Below are positions 1 through 7,236 of a stretch of 64,000 bases of DNA, one piece after another; the first letter of the stretch is position 1; the number at the start of each line of letters is the position of its first letter. The position numbers and the translations under genes were made by a program. Under the pieces are notes generated by a model. It ran no database searches, was not told the origin of the DNA, and worked only from the letters and a program-made list of their open reading frames with translations. Source of the stretch: Ruminococcus sp. GTDB lineage: Bacteria; Bacillota; Clostridia; Oscillospirales; Acutalibacteraceae. The stretch covers positions 62,001 through 126,000 of the forward strand of contig JALELS010000017.1 of the NCBI GenBank assembly GCA_022768065.1, read 5' to 3'.

Positions 1-8
1 AGCACTCA

Positions 9-374
9 ATGAATTATGAATACATAATCCCTTTAGTTCCGCCAACCAACAACAAGTACATCGGCAACGGCTCAAAAGACAAAAATTTTCAATACCAGAC
101 GGAAAAAAAGCATTGGGCAGGATATGTCAATCTTTTTTGCAATCCAAAACCGCCTTTCCCGATAGCGAGGGCAAAAGTAACTCTGCACTATCACTTCAAG
201 GATAAACGCAGACGGGACCCGGATAATTACTCAGGCAAGTTTATTCTTGACGGTTTGGTGCGAGCCGGGATATTGCAGGATGATAGCTTTGCTGTGATAG
301 ACTTGGAATTGAAAGCGGATGTTGATATGAATAAACAGGGATACACAGTAATTGAAGTGGGACAAATTCGTTAA
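9..374 (+). CDS. rusA: RusA-like Holliday junction resolvase
   Basis: Predicted endonuclease of the RusA family, which cuts Holliday junctions as homodimers during phage recombination and DNA maturation. At 121 aa it has the usual family length. The diagnostic block is visible around residues 68-90: an RRDPDNY segment, then an LDGLVRAGILQDD stretch, holding the conserved acidic metal-binding residues. The start lies 8 bases inside the window, so its ribosome site is cut and a slightly longer N-terminus cannot be excluded. It is followed closely by the DNA methyltransferase, in the phage DNA-metabolism block. Confidence 0.9.
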   Translation: MNYEYIIPLVPPTNNKYIGNGSKDKNFQYQTEKKHWAGYVNLFCNPKPPFPIARAKVTLHYHFKDKRRRDPDNYSGKFILDGLVRAGILQDDSFAVIDLELKADVDMNKQGYTVIEVGQIR

Positions 375-396
375 ACAAATAAGGAGAAAAGAAGTA

Positions 397-2085
397 ATGA
401 ACGGTCAAATCGATTTATTTGATGAAATTATCGTTGATAATTTTGCGGGAGGCGGCGGCGCCTCAACCGGAATTGAACTTGCTACAGGTCGTCCTGTTAA
501 TATAGCAATTAACCACGACCCCGATGCGATACTAATGCATAAAACAAATCATCCATACACAGAGCATTATCAAGCTTCGGTATGGGATATTGACCCCGAA
601 AAAGTATGTCAAGGCAGAAAAGTCGGGCTTGCTTGGTTCAGCCCAGATTGTAAACACTTTTCTAAAGCGAAGGGCGGAAAACCCGTTGACAAAAAAATAA
701 GAGGTCTTGCTTGGATTGTTTTGCGTTGGGCTGCAAAAGTCCGGCCAAGAGTGATAATGCTTGAGAATGTTGAAGAGTTTCAGACTTGGGGACCCGTGCG
801 AAAAGGGAAACCCGTCAAAAGCAAAGTCGGGCAAACATTTAATAAGTTTATTGAGCAATTAAAGGCTCTTGATTACGATGTCGAGTACAGAGAACTCAAA
901 GCCTGCGATTACGGAGCTCCGACAATTCGTAAAAGATTTTTTCTTATTGCTCGATGTGATGGCAACCCAATAGTATGGCCCGAAGCTACACACGCACCGG
1001 CAGACAGTCCTGAAGTGACCACGGGAAAGAAAAAGCCTTATAAATCAGCAGCAGAATGCATTGACTTTTCTCTACCGTGTCCTTCTATATTTGAGCGAGC
1101 CAAGCCATTGGTACCGAACACTTTACGCAGAATAGCAAGAGGGCTTGATAAGTTCGTTATAAGAGAAGCAAAGCCGTATTTAGTACATATCGGCAACGGA
1201 GAGCGAAACGGTCAGCTTCCCCGAATATATGACATTGACAAACCGCTTAATACGGTTGTCAGTTCGTGCAAGCAGTATTTAATAGCCCCTTCGCTTATTC
1301 AGTACCATTCAGAAACGGCAAAAAGCGAAGTCAGAGGGCAGAAAATCAATAAGCCGATAATGACAATTGACGGTTCGGGCAGATATGGAGTTCAAATTCC
1401 TTTTCTTACAAAGTTTCAGCAAAACTCATTGGGACAGAAATGCGTAAAGCCTCTTGATACAGTAATGGCAGGAGCGACAAGGTTTGGAATGGTATCTCCT
1501 TTCCTTACACAATATTACAGCGGAGCGGATCACGCTAACACGGTTACAAATCCATTGCAAACCGTTACTGTTAAGCCGAGACATTTTCTCAACGACTGCT
1601 TTTTAACAGTATTGAGAAATCACATGGACTCCAAAAGTATAAATGAACCTCTCAATACAATTACAGCCAGAGCAATGCATTTTAGCTTTATAAAAGTGTA
1701 TGTTAAACAGTATTCCGAAGATGTATGGCTTGGACTTGGGCATTGGCAAAAAATCAGAGCAATGTTAAACGAATACACGGATTGGAAGCTTAAAGATAAT
1801 GAAATCATCGTTTTTAACATTGACGGAACGGAATATTTCATTTACGACATCGGAATGAGAATGTTACAGCCAAAAGAATTATATGCAGCGCAAGGCTTCC
1901 CGAAAGATTATGTTATCGAAAAAGATTATCTCGGTAATACATATCCAAAATCAAAGCAGGTTGCCCGTTGCGGTAATGCTGTTCCACCGCCATTTGCAAC
2001 AGCGCTCGTGAGAGCAAATCTCCCCGAATATTGCGGTACATATATACTGACAATGGCTGATTTATTAGAAAGGATGGCAATATGA
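397..2085 (+). CDS. Phage DNA (cytosine-5) methyltransferase
   Basis: SAM-dependent C5-cytosine methyltransferase of 563 aa. Motif I (FAGGGGASTG) is at residues 16-25, motif IV has the form SPDCKHFS with candidate catalytic Cys85, ENV of motif VI is at 123-125, an APTIRKRFF block stands for motif VIII, and LQPKELYAAQGFP plus GNAVPPP at the C-terminus are motifs IX and X. The recognition region (about residues 255-440) holds five degenerate repeats, each with a PLxT-type core followed by an aromatic or FLT strand. The start at 397 is preferred over an in-frame ATG at 352 because AGGAG sits at 382-386 and the upstream option overlaps rusA. No restriction enzyme is adjacent, so it is probably an orphan protective enzyme. 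Confidence 0.93.
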   Translation: MNGQIDLFDEIIVDNFAGGGGASTGIELATGRPVNIAINHDPDAILMHKTNHPYTEHYQASVWDIDPEKVCQGRKVGLAWFSPDCKHFSKAKGGKPVDKKIRGLAWIVLRWAAKVRPRVIMLENVEEFQTWGPVRKGKPVKSKVGQTFNKFIEQLKALDYDVEYRELKACDYGAPTIRKRFFLIARCDGNPIVWPEATHAPADSPEVTTGKKKPYKSAAECIDFSLPCPSIFERAKPLVPNTLRRIARGLDKFVIREAKPYLVHIGNGERNGQLPRIYDIDKPLNTVVSSCKQYLIAPSLIQYHSETAKSEVRGQKINKPIMTIDGSGRYGVQIPFLTKFQQNSLGQKCVKPLDTVMAGATRFGMVSPFLTQYYSGADHANTVTNPLQTVTVKPRHFLNDCFLTVLRNHMDSKSINEPLNTITARAMHFSFIKVYVKQYSEDVWLGLGHWQKIRAMLNEYTDWKLKDNEIIVFNIDGTEYFIYDIGMRMLQPKELYAAQGFPKDYVIEKDYLGNTYPKSKQVARCGNAVPPPFATALVRANLPEYCGTYILTMADLLERMAI

Positions 2086-2606
2086 GCGACAAGAGAATTG
2101 AAAGCGTACAGATAAGCATAAAACCGAAATGGTGTGAGCTTATTGCGAAAGGCGAAAAGACGGTTGAAGTCAGGAAGACGAAACCCAAGTTTAAAACGCC
2201 GTTCAAGGTTTATATTTACTGCACAAGTGTAAAAAGCTTGAATTTGCAGGAATATGTCAATATACATCAAGCAACAGGTGGCGCTGTTGACGATTGGAGC
2301 GGCAAGGTTATAGGCGAGTTTATATGCGATTATATTTATGAAAATATGTCATACGATTGCGAAGGCCCTTGTGTCTCGGTATCTGACCTCAAAAAATATG
2401 CAAATGGCAAACCGCTTTACGGTTGGCATATATCCGACCTTGTAATTTACGACAAGCCGAAAGAGTTGAGTGAATTTGAAAAACCATGCAATCATAACTG
2501 CTTTGTCCCATGCCCTCATTATCGAGGCAAGGAATACGAATGTGAAAAACCTATAATAACAAGACCGCCACAGAGCTGGTGCTATGTTGAGGAGGTAAAA
2601 GAATGA
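2082..2606 (+). CDS. ASCH-domain protein
   Basis: A 174-aa protein whose first 90 residues look like an ASCH domain, a small beta-barrel RNA-binding fold related to PUA: SIKPKWCELIAKGEKTVEVR near residues 11-30 is the typical opening, with the lysine and E-x-R of the family. The C-terminal part is rich in Cys and His (CNHNCFVPCPHY) and may bind a metal. It overlaps the methyltransferase stop by ATGA, so the two are translationally coupled. ASCH genes are common in phage DNA-modification blocks, but the substrate is not known and none is claimed here. Confidence 0.8.
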   Translation: MSDKRIESVQISIKPKWCELIAKGEKTVEVRKTKPKFKTPFKVYIYCTSVKSLNLQEYVNIHQATGGAVDDWSGKVIGEFICDYIYENMSYDCEGPCVSVSDLKKYANGKPLYGWHISDLVIYDKPKELSEFEKPCNHNCFVPCPHYRGKEYECEKPIITRPPQSWCYVEEVKE

Positions 2607-2737
2607 AGATAATATATGACGATTTACCCGAATTTATTGAGGTGCGGTTGCGTTGCGAAAATACAAGGAAAAAATCAATAATCGAGATTTGTGCTGAAGT
2701 CATCAACCCCGAATTGTTAAGGAGTGATACAGAATGA
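2603..2737 (+). CDS. Small phage protein, 44 aa
   Basis: A 44-aa frame beginning MKIIYDDLPEF. It opens with an ATGA overlap on the ASCH stop and closes with another ATGA overlap on the next gene. GGAGG at 2591-2595 gives a good ribosome site. The double coupling is the main reason to believe it is real. The sequence is charged, without a recognised domain. Confidence 0.6.
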   Translation: MKIIYDDLPEFIEVRLRCENTRKKSIIEICAEVINPELLRSDTE

Positions 2738-2961
2738 ATTGTCGAGATTGTCTGCATTTTAAGGCGTGTTATGAAATGGCGACAGCAAATAATGCGGATG
2801 AGTTTAACACAATGTTCGCTGAGAAATGTGAAGATTTCACCAACCGTTCCGAATGGGTACATTTGCCAAGTGACGAATATACCTTTACTGTTCGCGGTGA
2901 TATTGCAAAGGGACTTATTATTTCAAATTGTCGAGCAGCAGAAAAAGCATTGGAGGAATAA
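2734..2961 (+). CDS. Small Cys-containing phage protein, 75 aa
   Basis: A 75-aa protein with an N-terminal CRDCLHFKAC arrangement (Cys3, Cys6, Cys12) and a further Cys at 32, suggesting a small metal-binding knuckle. This type is common in the early or middle gene blocks of Clostridia phages, and no function is established. It is coupled to the preceding 44-aa gene by an ATGA overlap. Confidence 0.7.
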   Translation: MNCRDCLHFKACYEMATANNADEFNTMFAEKCEDFTNRSEWVHLPSDEYTFTVRGDIAKGLIISNCRAAEKALEE

Positions 2962-2964
2962 ACA

Positions 2965-3066
2965 ATGGAGTGTACAGAGAAAAATATTGACAAGAATAAA
3001 TTGTTGAAATTCTCGGTAGACGCAGATAATCTAAATCGGATAAGTATTTATCAAAAAAAAGAGTGA
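2965..3066 (+). CDS. Very small phage ORF, 33 aa
   Basis: A 33-aa frame starting 3 bases after the previous stop, with GGAGG at 2952-2956 as ribosome site. The sequence is charged and has no recognised motif. It fits the tight packing of the block but has no independent support. Confidence 0.4.
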   Translation: MECTEKNIDKNKLLKFSVDADNLNRISIYQKKE

Positions 3067-3070
3067 TGAT

Positions 3071-3202
3071 ATGAGAAAATACATAGAAATCATTGCAGTC
3101 ATTCTTGTTTTCATCGGAGCGGCGGTATTATCCGTTTATTTAATTTCAAAGGTGTTTTTGAAATTACTCGTTTTTATATGTTGGGCGGTGATTTTGGTAT
3201 GA
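3071..3202 (+). CDS. Small phage membrane protein, 43 aa
   Basis: A 43-aa frame (MRKYIEIIAVILVF...) that is hydrophobic almost throughout, reading as one or two membrane helices. It ends in an ATGA overlap with the ArpU-like gene, which supports translation. The spacing to the previous frame is 4 bases. The function is unknown. Confidence 0.55.
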   Translation: MRKYIEIIAVILVFIGAAVLSVYLISKVFLKLLVFICWAVILV

Positions 3203-3591
3203 CATACGAAGAACTAAACAGTTTATTTTATCTCCGTAAGCGAATAGAATATTTGCGGCGGCGCATTGACGAGTTGAGTAATGAAGATGGTCTTAATGGC
3301 ATAAGTTATACCGGTATTTCAACCGGATTAGGCGTATCATCTCCGGTTGAAAGAATAGCAATTAAACGAACAGCGCTTATAAATGAATATAACGAAGCAA
3401 TCGAACAAGCGCTATCCAAAGAACAAGAAATATGTGCTTTTATTGAAAATACTAAAGACGCAGAAATAAAATTTATAATGCAAAAACGGTTCTTACAGTT
3501 TATGACCTACGAAAAAATAGCCAACGAGATTCACAGCGACAGAACCTCGGTAAGCAAAAAGTTAGGAAGGTATTTGAAAAAAAGCCGTTGA
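3199..3591 (+). CDS. ArpU/RinA-like late transcription regulator
   Basis: A 130-aa protein. An N-terminal coiled coil (MTYEELNSLFYLRKRIEYL..., about residues 1-30) precedes a sigma-70 region-4-like helix-turn-helix at the C-terminus (FMTYEKIANEIHSDRTSVSKK, about 100-120). This is the architecture of phage late-gene activators such as ArpU, RinA and DUF1492 proteins. I chose ATG 3199 over the longer 3178 frame because it couples by ATGA to the preceding gene. Its position as the last gene before the packaging and head genes fits control of the late operon. The palindromic region at 3599-3638 is a candidate target. Confidence 0.8.
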   Translation: MTYEELNSLFYLRKRIEYLRRRIDELSNEDGLNGISYTGISTGLGVSSPVERIAIKRTALINEYNEAIEQALSKEQEICAFIENTKDAEIKFIMQKRFLQFMTYEKIANEIHSDRTSVSKKLGRYLKKSR

Positions 3592-3598
3592 AAATTTC

Positions 3599-3638
3599 CC
3601 ACAATTCCCGTTGTATATATGTTACAATAATATTGTGG
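3599..3638. promoter_or_regulatory. Nested inverted repeat upstream of late genes
   Basis: A perfect 7-base inverted repeat CCACAAT / ATTGTGG (3599-3605 and 3632-3638) encloses a second one, TTGTA / TACAA (3611-3615 and 3623-3627). It lies just after the regulator gene and ahead of the packaging genes, as expected for an activator-controlled late promoter. No strong consensus promoter is present, which would fit dependence on an activator. This is inference from position and symmetry. Confidence 0.45.
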
Positions 3639-3682
3639 AATAAAAACCACAGGGATTTTTTCATTACCTCCTTTCTTCAAAG

Positions 3683-3714
3683 GGCGGCTATTTTATATAG
3701 CCGCCACATTTTTT
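3683..3714 (+). terminator. Rho-independent terminator
   Basis: A perfect 9-bp stem GGCGGCTAT / ATAGCCGCC with a TTTAT loop, followed after ACA by a run of seven T. It separates the DNA-metabolism block and regulator from the late genes. Confidence 0.8.
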
Positions 3715-3727
3715 TGGGAGCAGAAAA

Positions 3728-4762
3728 ATGAAAATACAAGAAATTGCAATAGGCAAAATAAAGCCTTACAAATACAATCCGCGAGATAATGACGATGCCG
3801 TACCTCTTGTTATGGCAAGCATTCACGAATTCGGATTCAAGGTACCGATAGTCATTGATAAAAATAACACTATCGTTTGTGGCCACACAAGATATAAAGC
3901 GGCAAAACAGCTCGGGCTGTCAAAGATTCCGTGCGTTGTCGCCGACGACTTATCCGAAGAGCAAATTAAAGCCTTCAGACTCGCCGACAACAAAGTTGCC
4001 GAAAAGGCAAAATGGGACAAAGGGCTTCTCGACCTTGAGCTTGACGGAATATTCGATATCGATATGACCGTTTTTGATTTTGACATATCCGACAACGAAG
4101 ATGAAGAAATCGAGATTGAGAAAAAGTCCCACAGAGAGAACACCTACGGAATATATAATCTTGACCTTGTTGACCTCGAAAGAACAACAGGATTTTATCA
4201 AATGCCGACTCTCGAGAAGTGCCTTATTATTCCGACAGACCTAATCGGCTTTAATTATATGCTTTCAAGTACGGACACGGACAAAGGTATCCATTGTTTT
4301 GTTGACGATTATCAATTTGAACGACTTTGGAACAGCCCGCACAAATACACAGACAGAATATCAGAATTTGAGTGCTTTTTAACTCCGGATTTCAGCTTGT
4401 ATATGGATATGCCTATGTCGATGAAGATATGGAACATATTTCGCAGTCGCCTTATAGGGCAGTTTTTCCAAGACCAAGGAATTGATGTCATTCCGACAGT
4501 AAGCTGGGCAGAGAAAGAGACCTTCGATTTCTGCTTTGACGGAGTCGCAAAAGGTTCGGTTGTCGCTACAAGCACAATCGGAGTGAAAAGAAGTGATTAT
4601 TCAATGCAGATATGGCGAAGCGGTATGGATGAAATGATAAAGCGCATAAAACCGTATGCCATTTTAGTATATGGCGGAGAGGTTGAGTACGATTATAAGG
4701 ACATTCCTGTATGTTACTACGAAAACAAGGTTACCGAGAGATTGAAAAATGCAAAGGAATAA
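3728..4762 (+). CDS. ParB-like nuclease domain fused to DUF4417
   Basis: A 344-aa two-domain protein. Residues 1-100 are a ParB/Srx-type domain: an IKPYKYNPRDND opening, then VCGHTRYKAAKQLG, the conserved GHTR signature. The second half (about 130-340) matches DUF4417, seen as HCFVDDYQFERLW, LTPDFSLYMDMP, RLIGQFFQDQGI and GVAKGSVVATSTIGV. This pairing is common directly upstream of the terminase in Firmicutes phages; the role may be in DNA processing before packaging but is not established. GGGAG at 3716-3720 gives the start. Confidence 0.88.
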   Translation: MKIQEIAIGKIKPYKYNPRDNDDAVPLVMASIHEFGFKVPIVIDKNNTIVCGHTRYKAAKQLGLSKIPCVVADDLSEEQIKAFRLADNKVAEKAKWDKGLLDLELDGIFDIDMTVFDFDISDNEDEEIEIEKKSHRENTYGIYNLDLVDLERTTGFYQMPTLEKCLIIPTDLIGFNYMLSSTDTDKGIHCFVDDYQFERLWNSPHKYTDRISEFECFLTPDFSLYMDMPMSMKIWNIFRSRLIGQFFQDQGIDVIPTVSWAEKETFDFCFDGVAKGSVVATSTIGVKRSDYSMQIWRSGMDEMIKRIKPYAILVYGGEVEYDYKDIPVCYYENKVTERLKNAKE

Positions 4763-4768
4763 GATACA

Positions 4769-5164
4769 ATGGGCGGAAGAGGAGCAAGTAGCGGAATATC
4801 TGATAAAGGTGTTCCTTACGGAAGAGAATATACATCAGTTTTGAAAAGCAGCAACATAAAGTTTGTTAAGAAAAATGACGAATCCGCTTCGGCACCATTG
4901 GAAACAATGACACGAGGTCGTGTATATGTTACTCTCGGTAGTGATGGCGAACCTCGTTATATTTCTTATCATGATAATGAAAACAAGCGAAATAAAACTG
5001 TTGACTTAAAAAAAGCGCACAATGGAGTTTTGCCCCACACTCATCATGGATATGAGCATAATGAAAATGACACGGCAAAGGGATACGCCAACTTAACAAC
5101 AGAAGAAAAGAAAATGGTTGCTAAAGTAAAAAAAATATGGCATAATAAAAAAGGCGATAGGTAG
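4769..5164 (+). CDS. GGRG-motif small phage protein, 131 aa
   Basis: Begins MGGRGASSG, an N-terminal signature recurrent in small proteins near phage head genes. The rest is hydrophilic, with a His-rich segment PHTHHGYEHNEN near residues 89-100 and a Lys-rich C-terminus. It follows ParB-DUF4417 by 6 bases. No catalytic domain is recognised. The same GGRG(A)SS motif appears near the N-terminus of the next gene, so the two may share a packaging or head-association signal; that is inference. The 3' end overlaps the 5' arm of a predicted RNA structure. Confidence 0.7.
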   Translation: MGGRGASSGISDKGVPYGREYTSVLKSSNIKFVKKNDESASAPLETMTRGRVYVTLGSDGEPRYISYHDNENKRNKTVDLKKAHNGVLPHTHHGYEHNENDTAKGYANLTTEEKKMVAKVKKIWHNKKGDR

Positions 5165-5240
5165 TAGTATAAGAATGAGTACCTTCCATCGTGTTGAGGT
5201 CCCGGTGGAAATCCGGGCGCCTATCGCTGTAAATATACTT
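5154..5240 (+). ncRNA. Structured RNA candidate, tRNA-sized
   Basis: A perfect 8-bp pairing GCGATAGG (5154-5161) with CCTATCGC (5220-5227) closes a 74-nt domain. Inside is a hairpin CCCGG-TGGAAAT-CCGGG (5201-5217): a 5-bp stem with a 7-nt loop placed like a tRNA T-arm. No good D-arm or anticodon arm is visible. AGTATA (5166-5171) can pair with TATACT (5234-5239) outside the closing stem, which would make a pseudoknot. It could be a degenerate tRNA-like element, a ribozyme-like fold or an mRNA leader. No known class is assigned. Confidence 0.4.
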
Positions 5241-5247
5241 ATTGTTA

Positions 5248-5277
5248 ACCGTTGACTCAACAGTCAGCGGTATTTTT
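5248..5277 (+). terminator. Hairpin with T-run upstream of second GGRG gene
   Basis: A 10-bp stem ACCGTTGACT / AGTCAGCGGT with one G-U pair and a CAAC loop, followed by ATTTTTA. It resembles an intrinsic terminator or attenuator and lies right after the structured RNA candidate. Confidence 0.6.
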
Positions 5278-5298
5278 ATGCCCAAAAGGAGAATGACA

Positions 5299-5586
5299 AT
5301 GCTTAATATAGAGTTACAACATTTCGGTGGCAGAGGAGCAGCAAGCAGTACCGCTAAAGGCAAGTCTTCCTTAAAATATTTTAAGGAAGCTGCGAGACAG
5401 TTTAATGAAGCAAAAATAAGCGCAAATAAGGGTAATTATTACGCCCTCGAGTATACACACGCAAACGGTGAAACCATAACATACTATTCACAGGGTAATG
5501 GTAACTTTGAGCAAAAAGAAAGTCTTATGGAAAAAACACACTCTCGGCGCAAGGGCACGCTCAAAGCAAGCTATACCAAACAGTAA
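5299..5586 (+). CDS. GGRG-motif small phage protein, 95 aa
   Basis: A 95-aa protein starting MLNIELQHFGGRGAASS. The aromatic QHFGGRG opening is typical of small proteins encoded beside phage terminases. The start at 5299 is chosen because AGGAG (5287-5291) is 7 bases upstream; ATG 5293 is too close and the 5242 frame start lies in the hairpin region. The body is basic and hydrophilic with predicted beta segments (YYALEYTHANGETITYYSQ). No enzyme motif is seen. It shares its N-terminal motif with the gene at 4769. Confidence 0.7.
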   Translation: MLNIELQHFGGRGAASSTAKGKSSLKYFKEAARQFNEAKISANKGNYYALEYTHANGETITYYSQGNGNFEQKESLMEKTHSRRKGTLKASYTKQ

Positions 5587-5595
5587 GGTGATTTA

Positions 5596-7236
5596 ATGCC
5601 AAACGCCGAAAATCTTATACCTAACAACAAACGAAGCCCGAGAGAAGTAAGGGAAAACGGCAGAAAAGGCGGAATTGCCTCAGGAGAAGCAAGACGTAAG
5701 AAAAAGCAGACAGCCGAGTTGATGAAAAACATATTAAATTCTTCCCTTGAGGGAAAAAACAGGCAGACTGTCAAGGCTTTTGCGGGCGAACTCGAAGACG
5801 AAGATCTGACGGTCAACGCCCTTATGGCGGCAGGACTCGTCAAAGCAGCGGCTACAGGTAATGTTAAAGCATTTGAGGCGGTACAGAGATATATCGGTAC
5901 GGATGAACAAGCAACAAAAGACGAATACCACTTACCGATTACAGATATAACAACAGACTTTGTCAATGTCTATCGACTTATTCACGAGGTATGGAACGGC
6001 GAATCGGATGTTCACGAAATTATCTCAAAAGGTGGACGTGGTTCAATTAAATCTAACTTTTGGGCGGCGATTGTCGAAGAAACAATCTATAATGACGAGC
6101 AGGCTCATTGTGTATTCACAAGACGATACAAGACGGACTTGAGAGGCTCTGTGTATAACCAATTTATGAAGACGGTTATACGGCACGGAAGAATTGACGA
6201 TTGGGAATTTACCACTTCGCCTATGCGAGCTGTATATAAAAAGACCGGACAGCAGGTGCTGTTTGTAGGTGCGGACAAGCCTATAAGCTTGAAATCATAC
6301 AATGTAACTTTCGGCTATGTTAAAATGCTTCTCCACGAGGAAGCGGACGAAATGGCAGGAGTTGCGCAGATGGATAACATTGAAGACACATTTCTTCGTT
6401 CTGACACACCGGCTCTTGATGTTAAGATTTTCAACCCACCGCAGAGCGCCAATAATTTTATGAACACGTATGTCGAGGAAAAGCGCAATGACCCAAGCAC
6501 ATATATAGCTCACTCTTATTATTACAATGTCCCACAAAAATGGCTCGGGGCACGCTTCTTTGAGCGCGCGGCATGGTTCAAACAGCATAAGCCAAGATAT
6601 TATCAGAACAACTATCTCGGAGAAGTTACAGGAACAGGCGGAGTAATATTTGATAATGTCGAAACACGGAAGCTTACGGATGAATTCATCCAAGAACTTC
6701 CGTATTTTAATTACGGATTAGACTTCGGATATGAACATCCGCAGGTTTTTATTAAGGCATATTATGACAGCGACACCGATATATTATATCCTGTTGAAGA
6801 GGTATATTCGAGAAGGTGCAAGAATAGTACATTTGCCAGAAAAATAAACAAATATAAAAATGTCGAAATTCTTGCCGATTCTGCACGCCCAGACAACATT
6901 AAGGAGATGCAGGATTGGGGATTTGATATTATAGGCGCCAAGAAACGCTGGGGTGCAAACAACGGCCGTGATTACTGTTGGGAATGGCTGAGGCAATGTA
7001 ACAAGATTGTTGTTGACCCCGAACGAACGCCGCACCTATATAAAGAGTTGACAACGCTTGAATTTGAACAGCTCAAGGACGGTACATTCTCAAGCGAGTA
7101 TCCAAGACTTAACGAGGACTGCATTATGGCTCTTATATACGGATTGAACCGTGTAATAATGGAGACAAGGCAAGAAGATTTATATATTGACGAAGTTATG
7201 AATGAGGATGATGTAGAAGATGAATTCGATGATTGA
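5596..7236 (+). CDS. terL: Terminase large subunit with small-subunit-like N-terminus
   Basis: A 546-aa DNA-packaging motor of the PBSX/Terminase_3 type. The ATPase Walker A is SKGGRGSIKSN (about 144-154) and Walker B is VKMLLHEEADE (about 242-252). The C-terminal nuclease shows acidic residues in LDFGYEHPQ, ILADSARPDN and LNEDCIMAL. Residues 1-110 are not part of a normal large subunit: a basic RKGGIASGEARRKKK helix and an Ala-rich segment resemble small-terminase or DNA-binding proteins. No separate small subunit is encoded nearby, so the protein may carry both functions. It overlaps the portal gene by 17 bases. Confidence 0.93.
   Translation: MPNAENLIPNNKRSPREVRENGRKGGIASGEARRKKKQTAELMKNILNSSLEGKNRQTVKAFAGELEDEDLTVNALMAAGLVKAAATGNVKAFEAVQRYIGTDEQATKDEYHLPITDITTDFVNVYRLIHEVWNGESDVHEIISKGGRGSIKSNFWAAIVEETIYNDEQAHCVFTRRYKTDLRGSVYNQFMKTVIRHGRIDDWEFTTSPMRAVYKKTGQQVLFVGADKPISLKSYNVTFGYVKMLLHEEADEMAGVAQMDNIEDTFLRSDTPALDVKIFNPPQSANNFMNTYVEEKRNDPSTYIAHSYYYNVPQKWLGARFFERAAWFKQHKPRYYQNNYLGEVTGTGGVIFDNVETRKLTDEFIQELPYFNYGLDFGYEHPQVFIKAYYDSDTDILYPVEEVYSRRCKNSTFARKINKYKNVEILADSARPDNIKEMQDWGFDIIGAKKRWGANNGRDYCWEWLRQCNKIVVDPERTPHLYKELTTLEFEQLKDGTFSSEYPRLNEDCIMALIYGLNRVIMETRQEDLYIDEVMNEDDVEDEFDD

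Noticed and set aside
5154..5227. True tRNA gene in the prophage
   Set aside because: The T-arm-like hairpin and closing stem fit, but there is no D-arm, no 7-nt anticodon loop in a 5-bp stem, and the T-loop lacks the TTC core.
5154..5240. HDV-like self-cleaving ribozyme
   Set aside because: A nested pseudoknot is possible, but the catalytic C followed by AA in the right linker and the short P3 next to P1 are not found.
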